From NCBI GenBank assembly GCA_029547185.1, contig JAKPPU010000173.1, positions 1 through 49,489 on the forward strand: a stretch of DNA of 49,489 nt, read 5' to 3'. The position numbers and the translations under genes were made by a program. The notes below the pieces were generated by a model. That model saw only the letters and a program-made list of their open reading frames with translations. It searched no databases and was not told the origin of the DNA. Position 1 is the stretch's first letter; each line of letters starts with the position of its first letter. The DNA is from Deltaproteobacteria bacterium (lineage in GTDB: Bacteria; Desulfobacterota; Desulfomonilia; UBA1062). This document shows positions 40,801 to 49,363 of the stretch, piece after piece.

Positions 40801-41571
40801 ATGCCAAGAAGGTTCATCGATCTCTCCATTGCCATCGAAAGCGGTCTGCCCAGTGACCCGCCGCTCATGATCCCCAGGATCACCTACATGGATCACGCAA
40901 TGGGTGCCCAGACCATGGAGCTCTTCTATCCGGGGCTTACGGGAAAAGACCTTCCCGGCGGGCTGGGCTGGGCCGTCGAGCACCTTGAGGTCTCCTCTCA
41001 TGCGGGCACCCATATGGACGCCCCCTGGCACTTTCATCCGACCCAGGACAACGGAAAGCCCGCGCTTACCATCGATCAGTTCCCCCTGGAATGGTCTGTG
41101 GGAAACGGCGTGGTGGCAGACTTCACGGACAAGCCGGACGGCTATAACATCACGCCGGACGACATCAGGGCAAAGCTCGATGCCATGGGCTATGCGCTCA
41201 AGGAAGGCGATATCTTCCTGGCCAGGACCGGTGCGGATGCATATTGGGGAAAGCCTGAATACCTCGTGAAGGGGTCGGGATTCGGCCGGGCAGCGACCCT
41301 GTGGCTTATCGACCAGGGGATCCATGTGGTGGGAACCGATGCATGGAGCTGGGACAGGCCTCTCCCCTTCCAGGCCAAGGATTTCGAGCGCACCCGCGAT
41401 TCTTCCCTCGTCTGGGAGGGACACTTCGCAGGGATCGAGAAAGGCTATTTCCAGATCGAAAAGCTCACCAATCTCGATAAGCTCCCCTCGACCGGCTTTA
41501 CCTTCTACTGCTTCCCCATCAAGATCAAAGGGGCGAGCGCAGGGTGGATCCGCGCTGTCGCCGAGATTTGA
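40801..41571 (+). CDS. cyclase family protein (kynurenine formamidase-like)
   Basis: The 256-residue metal-dependent hydrolase contains the family signature SSHAGTHMDAPWHFHP (about residues 65-80), matching H-x-G-T-H-x-D-x-P-x-H-F, plus a VGTDAWSWDRP segment and GHFAGIEKGYFQIEKLTNLD later. Members hydrolyse N-formylkynurenine, cyclic amides or related compounds; no kyn genes are nearby, so the substrate is open. The GGAGGTG before ATG 40801 decides the start over 40774. It seems to be a single-gene unit. Confidence 0.88.
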   Translation: MPRRFIDLSIAIESGLPSDPPLMIPRITYMDHAMGAQTMELFYPGLTGKDLPGGLGWAVEHLEVSSHAGTHMDAPWHFHPTQDNGKPALTIDQFPLEWSVGNGVVADFTDKPDGYNITPDDIRAKLDAMGYALKEGDIFLARTGADAYWGKPEYLVKGSGFGRAATLWLIDQGIHVVGTDAWSWDRPLPFQAKDFERTRDSSLVWEGHFAGIEKGYFQIEKLTNLDKLPSTGFTFYCFPIKIKGASAGWIRAVAEI

Positions 41572-41574
41572 GGG

Positions 41575-41604
41575 TTGACCGGCAGCGCCCTCTTGTCTTA
41601 TGGT
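41575..41604 (+). promoter_or_regulatory. possible promoter upstream of coaX
   Basis: TTGACC (41575-41580), 18 nt, TATGGT (41599-41604), in the 201-nt gap before coaX. It would give a leader of about 160 nt. Confidence 0.35.
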
Positions 41605-41698
41605 ATGGGCAAGGCCGGTGTCGGTAGGTAAGGCACCGGAGGCCGCATCCCTTTTCAAGGCATGAGGGACGATGGCCGGATGTTGCAGGATACAGGCC

Positions 41699-41713
41699 TT
41701 TCCTTGAAGGAAA
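41699..41713. repeat. 15-bp perfect palindrome upstream of coaX
   Basis: TTTCCTTGAAGGAAA has perfect 7-base arms about a central G, 60 nt before the coaX start. It could be an operator or a small hairpin in the leader. The regulator is unknown. Confidence 0.4.
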
Positions 41714-41772
41714 CCCGAGAGACAGCAGCAGAATGTCCTTGAAGAAGCAGACCAGGTGGGCTAAGAATAGGC

Positions 41773-42534
41773 ATGCTCGCTCTTGATGTGGGCAATACGC
41801 ATATTACGTGTGCAGTGATCGAGGAGGAGGAAGTCCTGCTCATCCGGCGCGTCGTAACTGAAACATGCCTCAATACCGGCACCTTCTTCGATCATCTCGA
41901 TCTTAAGGGACGTTCCCTGCCTTCCGAAATCGTGCTCTCGAGTGTGCGCGGGCCCGTTCGTGAGCTCATCGCTCAGGAGTGCAAAAGGCAACTCGGTACC
42001 GCTCCCTTCGTCGTGAATAACGATACTCCCATGGGGATAGCGAACCTCTACGCCACGAAAGAAACCCTGGGAACGGACAGGCTCGTGGATGCAGCGGCCT
42101 GCTACCACCTCCATACGAAGGGAAAGAGGCCGGGGATCGTCATCGACATGGGCACGGCCACCACGATCGACTATATCACCGAGAAGGGAGAGTTCCTGGG
42201 CGGTGCCATCGCCCCCGGCCTCGTCAGCGCATACCGGGGCCTCCTTGCCTTCGCACCCGAGCTGCCTGAAGTCGGGATCTCGAAGGTGGAATCTCCAATC
42301 GGAACCACGACAAAGGACTGCATCCGTATCGGCGTGATCGCCGGGCACGCGGCCATGGCGCAGGCGCTTTCCTCCATGATGGCAAGGGCCGGCGGCGGGG
42401 ACCCTCTGGTCGTATACACGGGCGGTCTTGCCGAGGTGGTCGAAGCGTGGATGCCAGGGGAATATATACGGGACGAACACTTGACGCTCAAGGGACTGTC
42501 GATCATTTATCGAATAAATATGAAAAGTTGCTAA
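41773..42534 (+). CDS. coaX: type III pantothenate kinase
   Basis: CoaX phosphorylates pantothenate in the first step of coenzyme A synthesis. In 253 residues the ASKHA motifs are MLALDVGNTHITCAV (residues 1-15), GTDRLVDAAACYH (about 100), VIDMGTATTIDYI (about 122) and a YTGGLAE near the end. No good ribosome site is visible (AATAGGC only). It precedes the cell-wall amidase operon by 97 nt. Confidence 0.95.
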   Translation: MLALDVGNTHITCAVIEEEEVLLIRRVVTETCLNTGTFFDHLDLKGRSLPSEIVLSSVRGPVRELIAQECKRQLGTAPFVVNNDTPMGIANLYATKETLGTDRLVDAAACYHLHTKGKRPGIVIDMGTATTIDYITEKGEFLGGAIAPGLVSAYRGLLAFAPELPEVGISKVESPIGTTTKDCIRIGVIAGHAAMAQALSSMMARAGGGDPLVVYTGGLAEVVEAWMPGEYIRDEHLTLKGLSIIYRINMKSC

Positions 42535-42631
42535 AGATTCCACAGCGGATTTACCGATAGCTTCCTTGCGAGGGGTGGTATTATTAAAACCCGATGACAG
42601 AGTAAGGGATTACTTAGGAAAGACGGACGTA

Positions 42632-44452
42632 ATGGATTACATCGCTGAAAGATTTAAGCTCTCTGCGTACGCCCTCCTGTTAGGTGTCTTTTTCCTGGGA
42701 GCAGGGGCAACCGCAAACGCTTCGGACAATCCGGCGCTCTTGTATCAGAGCGCCAACAGGTCCTATGTGGACCTCTGCAAGGACGCCTCGAGAAAGAAGG
42801 TCCGCGACAACTGGATGGGCGTCGTCGACCAGTATATGGCCATCGCCGAGAGATACCCGAATTCCGGCTTCGCGCCCGAGTCGTACCTCAAGGGGGCAAA
42901 GGTATACGAGCACTTCTCGAAGTACTCCGGGAACAAGGGTGATCTCAAAACGGCATCGAAGCTCTACCAGGATCTGGCAGGAAGATATCCGGAAAGCGCC
43001 GCTGCAGACGATGCCCTGTTCAGTGCCGGCCTCATAGAGGATGCGCTGGGGAACAAGGCAAAGGCCGCAGGACTGTTCAGGCGGGTTGCTGTAGACTACC
43101 CAGACGGAGACATGGCGGATCAGGCACGATCGAAGCTCAAAGAGAGCACCCCGGAGGAGCAATCCAAAGAGGCTGTTTCAGGAGAGCAGGGCAAAAAGAA
43201 GACACCCGATGAGAAGCCCGAAAAGAAGGTCTCCTCGACAGCCCTCGTCAGGAAGCTTCGCCACTGGTCAGAGCAGGACGGTAACCGGGTCGTGATCGAT
43301 CTGACGGATGCCGTGAGCTACAAAACCTTCTTCATGCCCCAGGAATCCAGGGAGAGCAGGCCCAACCGTCTCGTCATCGATCTCAAGGGTGCAAGGATGT
43401 CGCCCGAATTCCCTTCGAAGAGCACGGTCGACGAGGGGATCATTTCCGGTATCCGTGCATCCCAGTTCACCGAGGACAAGGTCAGGGTCGTTCTCGACCT
43501 CAAGGATAAGCCGCGCTACCAGACCTTCGCCATGACCAATCCCGCACGGATCATCATCGATGTCAGCGCGAAGGACTCCGGCAAAGCGGTCGCATCGGCC
43601 CAGGCTACGGAGCCTGCCCAGAAAGCTCAGCCTTCCCAGAAGCCTGAGCCCGCCCAGAGCTCCGATTCCTATCAGAGCACGGTGAAAAAAGTACCGCCGG
43701 GATCCCCGGCCTCGAAGATGAAAGGCGATGCCCCGACGATCGCGTCGCAGTTCTGCCTCAAGGTTTCGAAAATCGTCATCGATCCGGGGCATGGAGGAAA
43801 AGACCCCGGTGCCATAAGCCCAAGCGGGATACGGGAAAAAGACATCACCCTCGAGATCGGAAAGCTGCTGGCCAGGCGTCTCAAAGAGCAGGGCTTCGAG
43901 GTATTCCTCACCCGGAGCAGGGACGAGTTCCTCACCCTCGAGGAGAGGACCGTTTTTGCAAACAAGAAGAGGGCAGACCTGTTCATCTCGGTACATATCA
44001 ACTCGCACCAGAATCCTTCGGTGAGCGGGATAGAAACCTATTTTCTCAACCTGACGGCCGACTCCTCGGCCATCGAGGTCGCTGCCAGGGAAAATGCCAC
44101 CACCCAGAAGTCCATCAGCGATCTTCAGCTCATCCTGAACGATCTCATGCTCAACTCGAAGATCAACGAGTCGTCGAAGTTCGCCAACTTCGTGCATACG
44201 TGCATCGTGTCGTCGGCGCTCGGCATTGGCTACAGCGGAAAAAACCTCGGGGTACGGCAGGCGCCTTTCTACGTGCTGCTCGGGGCACAAATGCCCTCGA
44301 TCCTTCTTGAGCTCGGGTTCATCACCAATTCCACGGACACCGAGATGCTCAAGCGCCGCTCGTACCAGGACACCCTCGTGGAAGGTATTGCAAAGGGGAT
44401 AAATAATTATATAATGAACACAACTTATGCCTATAGCTGGAGGAGTAAATGA
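42632..44452 (+). CDS. N-acetylmuramoyl-L-alanine amidase with TPR-like and AMIN domains
   Basis: A periplasmic peptidoglycan amidase of the AmiC type, 606 residues. The signal peptide is LSAYALLLGVFFLGAGATAN with cleavage after ANA. Next come tetratricopeptide-like repeats of the YbgF/BamD kind (YMAIAERYPNSGFAPESYLK; YQDLAGRYPESAAADDALFS), a charged linker, an AMIN domain (about 208-330), a Pro/Gln/Ala-rich linker, and amidase_3 from IVIDPGHGGKDPG (about 386) with zinc ligands in that His, REKDITLE and VHINSH, and the catalytic Glu in LLELGFITN. The ATG at 42632 is chosen because it gives the signal peptide; a TTG at 42566 is in frame. It overlaps the SPOR gene by ATGA. Confidence 0.9.
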   Translation: MDYIAERFKLSAYALLLGVFFLGAGATANASDNPALLYQSANRSYVDLCKDASRKKVRDNWMGVVDQYMAIAERYPNSGFAPESYLKGAKVYEHFSKYSGNKGDLKTASKLYQDLAGRYPESAAADDALFSAGLIEDALGNKAKAAGLFRRVAVDYPDGDMADQARSKLKESTPEEQSKEAVSGEQGKKKTPDEKPEKKVSSTALVRKLRHWSEQDGNRVVIDLTDAVSYKTFFMPQESRESRPNRLVIDLKGARMSPEFPSKSTVDEGIISGIRASQFTEDKVRVVLDLKDKPRYQTFAMTNPARIIIDVSAKDSGKAVASAQATEPAQKAQPSQKPEPAQSSDSYQSTVKKVPPGSPASKMKGDAPTIASQFCLKVSKIVIDPGHGGKDPGAISPSGIREKDITLEIGKLLARRLKEQGFEVFLTRSRDEFLTLEERTVFANKKRADLFISVHINSHQNPSVSGIETYFLNLTADSSAIEVAARENATTQKSISDLQLILNDLMLNSKINESSKFANFVHTCIVSSALGIGYSGKNLGVRQAPFYVLLGAQMPSILLELGFITNSTDTEMLKRRSYQDTLVEGIAKGINNYIMNTTYAYSWRSK

Positions 44453-45114
44453 GGCACGTTATCCTGGCATGCATCCTGTCCCTTATAGCGCTCCCCTTGC
44501 AGGCGCAGTGGGGCTTGAGCAACGTCGTGACGAAAGAGATCCATCGCACCCCGGGCCTTCCTGCTGCCCCCCCGGTCATCCAGGAAAATCCTGCCCCGGA
44601 TGATCTGGGCGTTACGAAACAGGATGTCCAGCAGATCTCCTATACCAAGGCGACCAACTATCCCTATACCATCCACCTCTCGTCTTTCGAGACCCCTCAG
44701 GAGGCAGCCCGGCAGGCGGAGAGGCTCAAAGCCAAGCTGGACATGGTCTTCGTGACCAAGATCGATCTCGGCGATGCCGGGATATGGTACCGGATGGATT
44801 ACGGGGCATTTCCCACGATAAAGGACGCAGTCCTCAAGCTCCAGGAGCTTAAAGGCAAGGGGCTCGTGGACAAGGGAACCTTCGTGGGCGGCTCGGTCCC
44901 CTATGCCATAGAGCTCGGAATGTACAAGAGCATGAAGGACGCTCAGTCCAAGGCGCAGAAGCTCGCCGCCAAAGGGGTGATCCCCTATGTCCTCAAAGAG
45001 CGGGAAGACATCTACCGCCTTCTTGCGGGGGCCTACCCCAACGAAAAGAGCGCAGCGCCGGCGATGAATGACTTGATGGCACTGAATCTTCTCCCTACAT
45101 TAAAGAAGAGATGA
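44449..45114 (+). CDS. SPOR-domain periplasmic protein
   Basis: A 221-residue exported protein with signal peptide MRHVILACILSLIALPLQAQ. Two SPOR-type repeats follow: YTIHLSSFETPQEAARQAER (about residue 73) to WYRMDYGAFPTIKDAVLKLQ, and YAIELGMYKSMKDAQSKAQK (about 155) to YRLLAGAYPNEKSAAPAMND. SPOR domains bind glycan strands denuded of stem peptides, the product of the amidase encoded just upstream, so the two proteins likely act at the same septal or polar sites. It is coupled by ATGA overlaps at both ends. Confidence 0.88.
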   Translation: MRHVILACILSLIALPLQAQWGLSNVVTKEIHRTPGLPAAPPVIQENPAPDDLGVTKQDVQQISYTKATNYPYTIHLSSFETPQEAARQAERLKAKLDMVFVTKIDLGDAGIWYRMDYGAFPTIKDAVLKLQELKGKGLVDKGTFVGGSVPYAIELGMYKSMKDAQSKAQKLAAKGVIPYVLKEREDIYRLLAGAYPNEKSAAPAMNDLMALNLLPTLKKR

Positions 45115-45995
45115 GCCATGCATACATAGATTCCTTCCTCGAGTATCTGGTAGTCGAGAGGTCTGTCGCCGAGAACACGATCAGCGCTTACGAGAACGAT
45201 CTCAAATCCTTTTTCGAATGGATGGAGGAGAAGGGAAAGGACATCGGCGGGATAGGCAAAAGCGATCTGACCGATTTTTCCTCATCCCTCAAGAGCCGCA
45301 AGCTCAAATCAACGAGCATATCGAGAAGGCTGTCCGCTGTCCGCCAGTTCTACCGCTTCCTCCTCGAAGAGGGGGGGATCAAAAAAGACCCGACGAGGGA
45401 GATGGTGACCCCGAAGCGGGGCAAATATCTTCCCCAGGTGCTGAGCACGGACGAGGTGGACAGGCTGCTCGCTGCGCCTGATGTCTCTACGCCCATGGGC
45501 ACCAGGGACAAGGCCATGATCGAGCTCCTCTACGCGACGGGCCTGCGGGTGAGCGAGCTCGTGGGCTTGAAGATGCACATGTTGAACTTAAGCGTGGGAT
45601 ACCTCATCTGCCGGGGCAAAGGCGGCAAGGAGCGGCTCGTGCCCATAGGCGAATCCGCCATAAGATGGCTGAAGGAGTATATCACAGTCGTGAGGCCCGC
45701 CGTAGTCCGGAAGTCATCGGACGTCCTCTTCTGCTCGAACCGGGGCGCTGCCATGACCAGGCAGAATTTCTGGTATATGATCAGGCGCTATGCATACGAA
45801 GCCGGCATCATGAAGAGCATCTCTCCCCACGTGCTCAGGCATTCCTTCGCCACGCACCTGCTTGCAGGCGGGGCCGATCTGCGCTCGGTCCAGATGATGC
45901 TCGGGCACTCGGATATCTCCACCACCCAGATCTATACGCACATCAATGCGGCGAGGCTTAAACAGATCCACGAACGGTACCATCCGCGGGGGTGA
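45111..45995 (+). CDS. tyrosine recombinase XerC/XerD
   Basis: A 294-residue site-specific recombinase that resolves chromosome dimers. The SAM-like N-terminal domain (FLEYLVVERSVAENTISAYE) is followed by the catalytic domain with Arg in YATGLRVSELVGL, Lys in CRGKGGKERLVPIG, the H-x-L-R-H of SPHVLRHSFATHLLAGGADL, the HSDI histidine and the nucleophile Tyr of TTQIYTHI. Normal Xer length. XerC and XerD cannot be told apart here. No dif-like site was noticed in the window. Confidence 0.93.
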   Translation: MSHAYIDSFLEYLVVERSVAENTISAYENDLKSFFEWMEEKGKDIGGIGKSDLTDFSSSLKSRKLKSTSISRRLSAVRQFYRFLLEEGGIKKDPTREMVTPKRGKYLPQVLSTDEVDRLLAAPDVSTPMGTRDKAMIELLYATGLRVSELVGLKMHMLNLSVGYLICRGKGGKERLVPIGESAIRWLKEYITVVRPAVVRKSSDVLFCSNRGAAMTRQNFWYMIRRYAYEAGIMKSISPHVLRHSFATHLLAGGADLRSVQMMLGHSDISTTQIYTHINAARLKQIHERYHPRG

Positions 45996-45999
45996 GTGC

Positions 46000-48633
46000 A
46001 TGGAAGTCATCATATCCCATATCCAGGCGGATTTCGATGCCTTCGCCTCCATGATCGCGGCAAAGATGCTCTATCCCGATGCCGTTCTCGTGTTTCCGGG
46101 AGCACAGGAAAAGAACCTGCGTGACTATCTCGCACGCGCTCCGAAAGAGATCACCGGCTCAATCGTCAGACAGAAGGACGTCCCCCTCGATAAGATCACG
46201 AAGCTCGTCATCGTGGATACGAGGCAAATCTCGAGGATCGGGGAGTTCTCGAAGATCATCGGGAGAGAGGGCGTCGAGGTGGTCGTCTACGACCACCACC
46301 CCTGCTCAGGGGAAGACTTCACCGCCATGGAAGAGCACTGTATCGAGCTCGGCTCCAATGTGGCGGTCATGGTGAAGATTCTCAAGGAGAAGGGCATCAC
46401 CCCGAGCCCGGCTCAGGCAACCGTCATGGCCATGGGCGTGTACGAAGATACCGGGAATCTGCTCTTCCCGTCCACCACACCTGAAGACAGCATGGCGCTT
46501 GCCGACCTCATCCGGTGGGGAGCGGACCTCACGGAGGTCTCCCAGGCCATCCTGCGGGACCTCGATGCCAACCAGGTGGATGTCCTCGATCAGCTCATCA
46601 AGAACGCCTCGATCCTCCACATCAGCGGGATCGACGTGCTCTTCACCCGCTCGGAATCGTCGGTCTACATAGAAGACTTCGCCATGCTCGTCCACAAGCT
46701 CAGGGGGATGTTCAACGTGGACGCCATGTTCGCCCTGGGCCTCATGGGAGAACGGATCTATCTCGTGGCCAGGAGCACGCTGCCGCAGATCAATGCAGCC
46801 GAGATCGCGGCGCATTTCGGCGGGGGCGGCCACCCTACGGCTGCCGCGGCTTCGATCAAGGACAGCTCGCTCGACGAGACCGAAAGACGGCTCGTCAATT
46901 TCGTCAAGAAGGAGGCAAAGCCCAGGATCACGGCACGGAACATCATGACCTTCCCGGTGATCTCCCTTTCGATGGACTCGACCATCGACGAAGCGAGCAC
47001 CATCCTCAACCGCTACAATATCAACGCTCTCATAGTGCAGATGAAGGACGGCAGACCCGTGGGGATCATCACCCGGCAGGTGGTGAGCAGGGCGCAAGGG
47101 CACGGCCTCGGGGCGGCACGGGTGAAGGACTATATGATCCGCGATATCCGGTGCGTTGCCCCGGATGCGCCGGTATGGGAGATCCGGTCCCTCATCATCG
47201 ACGGGAACCAGAGACTGCTGCCTGTTATCGATGACAAGAAGGTCGTCGGCGTGATTACGAGGACGGACCTCATGATGATCATGCACGAGAAGATGGCCAA
47301 GACCGAAGGGGCCGAGCCCCGCGCCTATCCTGCGAAGAACCTCAAGAACCTCCTCGAAGAGCGGCTGCCCAGGGAGATCTATGACCTTCTCCTCAAGGCG
47401 GGCAGCCTGGCGTCTTCGATGGGCTACAAGATCTACCTCGTGGGCGGGATCGTCCGGGACATGCTGCTTCGGATAAACAACCTCGATGTGGACATCGTCA
47501 TCGAGGGGGACGGAATCGCCTTTGCCAGGGCATTGTCCGGGGCCATCGGCGCGCGGTATTCGGCCTATGAGAAGTACAAGACTGCCGTGATCACTCTGCC
47601 CGACGGGAATCACATCGATGTCGCAACGGCCCGGCTCGAGTACTACGAGAACCCGGGGGCCTTCCCCATCGTGGAGCAGTCGACGCTCAAGCTCGACCTC
47701 TACCGCCGGGATTTCACCATCAATACCATGGCCGTCTCCCTCAATCCGCCCAGGTTCGGAGAGCTCATCGACTTTTTCGGCGCCCAGCACGACATCAAGG
47801 AGAAGAGGGTGCGTGTGCTCCATGCCATGAGCTTCGTGGAGGACCCGTCCCGGATACTCCGGGCTGTGAGGTTCGAGCAGCGCTACGGCTTCAGGCTCGG
47901 CAAGCAGACGAGCTCTCTCGTGCATGCGGCCGTGAAGTCCGGGCTTCTCCGGAGCGTGCCGGGAGGGCGCATCTCCTATGAGATACGGCAGATACTCGGG
48001 GAGGAGAATCCCGGCAGTGCTTTTGCCAGGCTCAAGGAGCTCGGGGTCCTCACCGCCATCCACCCGGACCTCCAGTTCAGCGCCCCTGTCAGGGAATATT
48101 TCGTCCGGGTCAAGGAGACGCTGTTGTGGTTCAACATGCTCTTCACCCACGAGGCATACCGGTCGTGGTTCGTCTACCTGCTTGCCCTCGTGGACCAGAT
48201 GAAGCCGAAGAAAATCATCGACATCTGCAAGCGCCTGGGCCTCTCGGATGAAGAAATCAGGACCATCCTCTCTTCCCAGGCAAAGGTCCACTCCATATTG
48301 AAAGATTTTGTGGCCGTGAAATCCCTGAAGCCTTCGGACGTGGTGAAGACGTTAGAAGGAGCACCGCTCGAGGTGATCCTCTTCGCCATGTCCAAGACGA
48401 GGAGCCCCGAGGTAAAGGAGATGATCTCTGCCTACATCACGACGTGGCGTGCCTACAAACCGCCGGTGAGGGGCAAGGACCTCATCGCCATCGGGTTTAC
48501 GAGGGGAAAGCACCTCGGGGATACGCTCAGGCTCATCCGCGAGAAGGGCCTCAACGGAGAGATCCGCGACTTCAGGGACGCCATCGCCTTCGCGAGGACC
48601 AGGCTCCCGCAGAAGCAATCGGCAAGCAAATAG
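46000..48633 (+). CDS. DHH phosphoesterase - CBS - tRNA nucleotidyltransferase fusion
   Basis: An 877-residue fusion. Residues 1-300 are a DHH/DHHA1 phosphoesterase: IQADFDAFAS, IVDTRQISRIG, VYDHHPCS, YEDTGNLLFP and HFGGGGHPTAAAAS. Two CBS domains follow (about 310-430; MTFPVISLSMDSTIDEAS and MIRDIRCVAPDAPVWEIR). The last part is a class II polyA polymerase/CCA enzyme: LVGGIVRDMLLRINNLDVDI with catalytic Asp pair, then RRDFTINTMAVSL and EDPSRILRAVRFEQRYGF. Such fusions add A, or CCA, to tRNA ends in several bacteria, and the DHH part may trim RNA. The ATG at 46000 lies 4 nt after the xer stop. A tRNA without encoded CCA follows. Confidence 0.93.
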   Translation: MEVIISHIQADFDAFASMIAAKMLYPDAVLVFPGAQEKNLRDYLARAPKEITGSIVRQKDVPLDKITKLVIVDTRQISRIGEFSKIIGREGVEVVVYDHHPCSGEDFTAMEEHCIELGSNVAVMVKILKEKGITPSPAQATVMAMGVYEDTGNLLFPSTTPEDSMALADLIRWGADLTEVSQAILRDLDANQVDVLDQLIKNASILHISGIDVLFTRSESSVYIEDFAMLVHKLRGMFNVDAMFALGLMGERIYLVARSTLPQINAAEIAAHFGGGGHPTAAAASIKDSSLDETERRLVNFVKKEAKPRITARNIMTFPVISLSMDSTIDEASTILNRYNINALIVQMKDGRPVGIITRQVVSRAQGHGLGAARVKDYMIRDIRCVAPDAPVWEIRSLIIDGNQRLLPVIDDKKVVGVITRTDLMMIMHEKMAKTEGAEPRAYPAKNLKNLLEERLPREIYDLLLKAGSLASSMGYKIYLVGGIVRDMLLRINNLDVDIVIEGDGIAFARALSGAIGARYSAYEKYKTAVITLPDGNHIDVATARLEYYENPGAFPIVEQSTLKLDLYRRDFTINTMAVSLNPPRFGELIDFFGAQHDIKEKRVRVLHAMSFVEDPSRILRAVRFEQRYGFRLGKQTSSLVHAAVKSGLLRSVPGGRISYEIRQILGEENPGSAFARLKELGVLTAIHPDLQFSAPVREYFVRVKETLLWFNMLFTHEAYRSWFVYLLALVDQMKPKKIIDICKRLGLSDEEIRTILSSQAKVHSILKDFVAVKSLKPSDVVKTLEGAPLEVILFAMSKTRSPEVKEMISAYITTWRAYKPPVRGKDLIAIGFTRGKHLGDTLRLIREKGLNGEIRDFRDAIAFARTRLPQKQSASK

Positions 48634-48679
48634 TTGACGAAGCCCGCGTCCTCATGTACAGAGAACTCTGGAAGATTAA

Positions 48680-48752
48680 GGGGGTGTAGCTCAGTTGGGA
48701 GAGCGCAGCGTTCGCAATGCTGAGGTCGGGGGTTCGATCCCCCCCACCTCCA
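48680..48752 (+). tRNA. tRNA-Ala (anticodon CGC), CCA not encoded
   Basis: The acceptor stem GGGGGTG pairs with CACCTCC and the discriminator is A (48752). The anticodon loop TTCGCAA carries CGC at 48713-48715, and the T arm has GGGGGTTCGATCCCCC. The bases after the discriminator are TAG, so the CCA end must be added by enzyme. Confidence 0.95.
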
Positions 48753-48763
48753 TAGAAAAGTTA

Positions 48764-48794
48764 ACGGGGCAGCGAAAAGCTGCCCCGTTTTTTT
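48764..48794 (+). terminator. rho-independent terminator
   Basis: ACGGGGCAGC and GCTGCCCCGT form a perfect 10-bp stem with a GAAAA loop, followed by a T run to 48794. It ends the nucleotidyltransferase/tRNA-Ala unit. Confidence 0.93.
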
Positions 48795-48802
48795 ATAGAG
48801 TT

Positions 48803-48931
48803 GGAGGGATCGAAGCTTAAGCGAGCGCTGGCGGCGGCTTAAAAAGCGGGCAGGATGTCCGCGTCAGCGAGCTTAAGGGGAGCCTACGCAGGAGCACACA
48901 GGAAGTGCGCGGCAAAGGAGGCGATCCCCCC
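48803..48931. repeat. 129-nt structured element with inverted ends
   Basis: The ends GGAGGGATCG (48803-48812) and CGATCCCCCC (48922-48931) are inverted with one mismatch. Inside, CTTAAGC..GCGCTGGCGG (48816-48834) faces CCGCGTCAGCG..GCTTAAG (48859-48877), and a small GCAC/GTGC hairpin lies near 48893-48907. No gene fits. It may be a REP- or MITE-like repeat or a structured RNA. The rest of 48932-49097 is AT-richer and shows nothing clear. Confidence 0.5.
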
Positions 48932-49097
48932 TCTTTCTGAGCTCTTCCTTTGAATGTATTTTCAAGTTGGTAAATGCCCTTTCACTCCGATTCCAACTAC
49001 TCCTTTTGCTTGGACAAACACACAAAATCTCCACAAATTTTCCACAATAAACCCATATATGAAAACCACAATGGTTCCTATGAGAAGGAGCATCGCC

Positions 49098-49244
49098 ATG
49101 AGAGAGAAGACACAGGCTTCGATTATCGTGTTGAGCGTCATCAAGGACATATCCCTCCTGGACAAGATCTACCAGGATGAAGCTGTTCCCGAGCTCTTGA
49201 AAAAGGAGCTGCGCAAGCTCATGGATAGGGTCAAGGCTCACTGA
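49098..49244 (+). CDS. small protein of unknown function
   Basis: A 48-residue peptide: MREKTQASIIVLSVIKDISL, then LDKIYQDEAVPELLKKELRK and LMDRVKAH. It is charged and helical, with an Ile/Val-rich stretch near the start that is too short for a membrane span. AAGGAG lies 6 bases before this ATG, which supports it over longer in-frame starts at 48954 and 49080. I do not recognise a family. Confidence 0.55.
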   Translation: MREKTQASIIVLSVIKDISLLDKIYQDEAVPELLKKELRKLMDRVKAH

Positions 49245-49363
49245 GATGGCGCAGTCTTAGCAAAAGGCCGACCTGTTTGCGTTTACCTTTTTCGAGAAAA
49301 ATGAATCCCCTTTGTTCGCCGAGGAAACTTCGGTCCTGAGCAAAGATGCAGGAGGTTATTCAA

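Noticed and set aside
46306..48291. 661-codon open frame on the minus strand
   Set aside because: It lies wholly antisense to the DHH-CBS-nucleotidyltransferase gene and arises from the GC-rich third positions; no domain is seen.
49021..49060. Repeated TCCACA-like words resembling DnaA boxes
   Set aside because: Only loose matches to TTATCCACA, no cluster and no dnaA or origin genes nearby.
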